Origin: Bordetella parapertussis
GTDB lineage: Bacteria > Pseudomonadota > Gammaproteobacteria > Burkholderiales > Casimicrobiaceae
Length of the DNA stretch: 50,703 nt
NCBI GenBank assembly: GCA_943331295.2
Contig: CALQLA020000038.1
Coordinates: forward strand, 1-50,703
Direction: 5' to 3'
Part shown: piece after piece, positions 49,340-50,703 of the stretch
Layout: each line of letters opens with the position of its first letter
Numbering within the stretch: the stretch's first letter is position 1
Made by a program: the position numbers and the translations under genes
The notes under the pieces: model-generated
Databases searched by the model: none
Told to the model about the DNA's origin: nothing
What the model saw: the letters and a program-made list of their open reading frames with translations, nothing else

Positions 49340-49536
49340 GATCATTGCCGCAAGACCAGCGCCGCAGGCATTCGTAAACGAACCGGAACGATCAGGCGGA
49401 GGAAACTTCCAAAGGCCTCTCTCGGCTCGCGAAACTGCGCTAACCCACGGTAGGTTTGTCGTATCCGAATACAGCTTCGCTTAACCAAGATGCTGATGAA
49501 ATCCATGCAGGCTCATCCCGACGGTCTGCCGGCAAT

Positions 49537-49786
49537 ATGAACTCGTCGAATCAAGCGCGCCACCGACAACGCGAATCCGATCTGACAACGCTGCGACCGC
49601 TGGCCCGCGAGGTTCCCAGTATTGATTCCGCAGTCGCGGAAATCGCGCGGTTTCCCGCGGCACTGACTTTGCCGAAAGGAACGATCCATGTGATCAGCGA
49701 CATTCACGGCGCGGACAAGAAGCTGCGACACGTCATCAACAACGCGTCAGGCACGCTGCGGCGGCTGGTCGAGCGGCTGCTCAAAG
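49537..49786 (+). pseudogene. fbp: class III fructose-1,6-bisphosphatase, N-terminal fragment
   Basis: The frame from ATG 49537 reads REVPSIDSAVAEIARFPAAL, then LPKGTIHVISDIHGADKKLR and HVINNASGTLRRLVERL. This is the N-terminus of the class III (Firmicutes-type) fructose-1,6-bisphosphatase, including the first metal-binding Asp-x-His. About 80 of roughly 650 residues remain; the gene is cut at about 49786 by an IS630-type fragment. It belonged with the glucosidase and G6PDH genes in the acquired sugar block. Confidence 0.7.
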
Positions 49787-49912
49787 ACCGAACTGTGGTT
49801 CGCCAAGATTGAACGTGACGTGATCGCTCGCGGCGTGTTCACTTCGGTGCCCGACCTGAAGAGGAAACGCATGCGTTACATCCGCCAGTACAACAAGCAA
49901 GCCAAACCGGTC
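49787..49912 (+). mobile_element. IS630-family transposase C-terminal fragment
   Basis: The frame reads TELWFAKIERDVIARGVFTS, VPDLKRKRMRYIRQYNKQAK and PV, the C-terminal end of IS630-type DDE transposases. The N-terminus is absent and the fragment ends where the IS1182-type sequence begins, so one element was cut by another. Confidence 0.75.
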
Positions 49913-50703
49913 AATCCTCGCAACAAGAATTGTCGGAATTTCATGACGTGCTTGATCAATCCGAACACCGGCTCCACTGTGCATTTGCGCAATGCGTACA
50001 ATTGCGCCCACGTCGGGTTTGCAGCCGATGCCGCATGGCCGCCAACGGCGTCGGCTTGCTGGGCAGTGGCGCCGGTTCGGCGAAACGATCGAACGGCGAG
50101 CCATGATGGGCTTGGCGACCGAGCGCCATCAAGGGCTGGACCTTGGCTTGCGCACAGGCGTTGACGTTGTCCTCGCTGGCGTACCCGGAATCGGCCAGCA
50201 ACCGCTAGACCCGGCCCAGATCCTTGGGCAAGGCTTGCAGTTGATCGAGCATCGGCACCACTTGCTGCTTGTCGTTGGTGGCCTGCGTCAGCGCCGTCGC
50301 CACCACCAGCATGCTGTCGATATCCACGGCCGCCTGGGCGTTGCAGGCTTGCTCGAAGCCACCCCCGGGCACCGGCATGATGCGCGATTCCTCGTCGGTG
50401 AAATTGACTTGGTCCGTGTCCTTGGGCGTGCCGCTGGGCGGCGCCGGTGGCCGACCGCCGGGTCGCCTGCCATTCTTCTTCGCCCGTTGCTCGCGCGCTG
50501 CCAGCTTGGCCGCGTAGGCGGCCTCGGCTTCGGCCTTGACCCGCGCTTCGATCTTCGGCATAGCGGCATCCGCTACGTCAGTCCGGCGCAACGCCATTCC
50601 GGTGACGATCAGCAAATCCTCGCCGCTCGTCACGTCGTCTACCTGCAAGCCCGCGAAGCCAATCCGCGCCGCTGGACACGCCACACCCGCGACTGGACGC
50701 CGA
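49913..50703 (-). mobile_element. IS1182-type transposase, broken, running off the right edge
   Basis: Read from the right edge leftwards, one frame gives FTDEESRIMPVPGGGFEQA, NAQAAVDIDSMLVVATALTQ and LPKDLGRV, then TAG at 50205-50207. The same frame continues RLLADSGYASEDNVNACAQ, PLMALGRQ and AMRHRLQT. After a frameshift at about 50010-50020 the C-terminus follows: LYALRKCTVEPVFGLIKHVM and FRQFLLRGL. Together these are the central and C-terminal parts of an IS1182-like DDE transposase. The nonsense codon and frameshift make it inactive. The N-terminus lies beyond the window or is missing. Confidence 0.75.

Overview
The window is very GC-rich and densely coded, apart from a lower-GC block near the right end. 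Codon use and gene content suggest an environmental betaproteobacterium: large hybrid histidine kinases, secreted proteins with a Trp-rich ESGWG-type domain, DoxX, bacteriohemerythrin and truncated globin. The taxonomic placement is inference. No rRNA, tRNA or CRISPR array was seen.

Layout. (1) 1-6.1 kb holds small envelope and stress-type genes: the 3' end of a VIT/VWA protein, an ARPP-1 (DUF6569) protein, a PLDc_N membrane peptide, a truncated secreted protein, DoxX, bacteriohemerythrin, a DUF642-type secreted protein and a broken poly-Gly lipoprotein. (2) 6.2-25.0 kb is a signalling island of nine genes. It encodes an OmpR-type regulator, a REC-EAL-REC protein, five ATPase-bearing histidine kinases (four of them conventional hybrids), two proteins that keep a phospho-acceptor His box but lack a recognisable ATPase, and a free periplasmic binding protein. 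Both divergent promoter regions contain the same paired TTAAG-N5-TTAAG-type direct repeats, which suggests one regulator (possibly the OmpR-type protein of the cluster) controls the whole set. (3) 25.1-30.4 kb is a two-gene glycosyltransferase operon: a GT90-like enzyme and a 1,456-residue protein that joins GT11-, GT4- and GT61-like domains. (4) 30.5-31.4 kb has a truncated orphan Hcp and a truncated globin. (5) 31.9-36.8 kb is a tight operon, three of whose junctions overlap as ATGA: a MoxR-type AAA+ ATPase, an unknown protein, an HExxH metallopeptidase/VWA protein, a divergent S-adenosylmethionine synthetase and a 97-residue protein.

(6) 36.8-41.0 kb is decayed. It has a small surface-sorted peptide, a fragment with a VHL beta-like domain, a SEC-C/TPR/GT2 protein, and duplicated remnants of an arylsulfatase C-terminus. 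(7) 41.0-43.2 kb encodes a SulP transporter with STAS and cyclic-nucleotide-binding domains. (8) 43.2-50.7 kb is a mobile block. Remnants of IS91-, IS630- and IS1182-type transposases flank lower-GC sugar genes: a GH63/MGH1-like glucosidase, glucose-6-phosphate dehydrogenase fused to a cyclic-nucleotide-binding domain, and a truncated class III fructose-1,6-bisphosphatase.

The best candidates for undescribed biology are the co-regulated multi-kinase phosphorelay with its paired operators, the MoxR/metallopeptidase-VWA/MetK-like operon, the G6PDH-cNMP fusion and the triple glycosyltransferase. All functions are read from motifs and domain resemblance; no database search was run.
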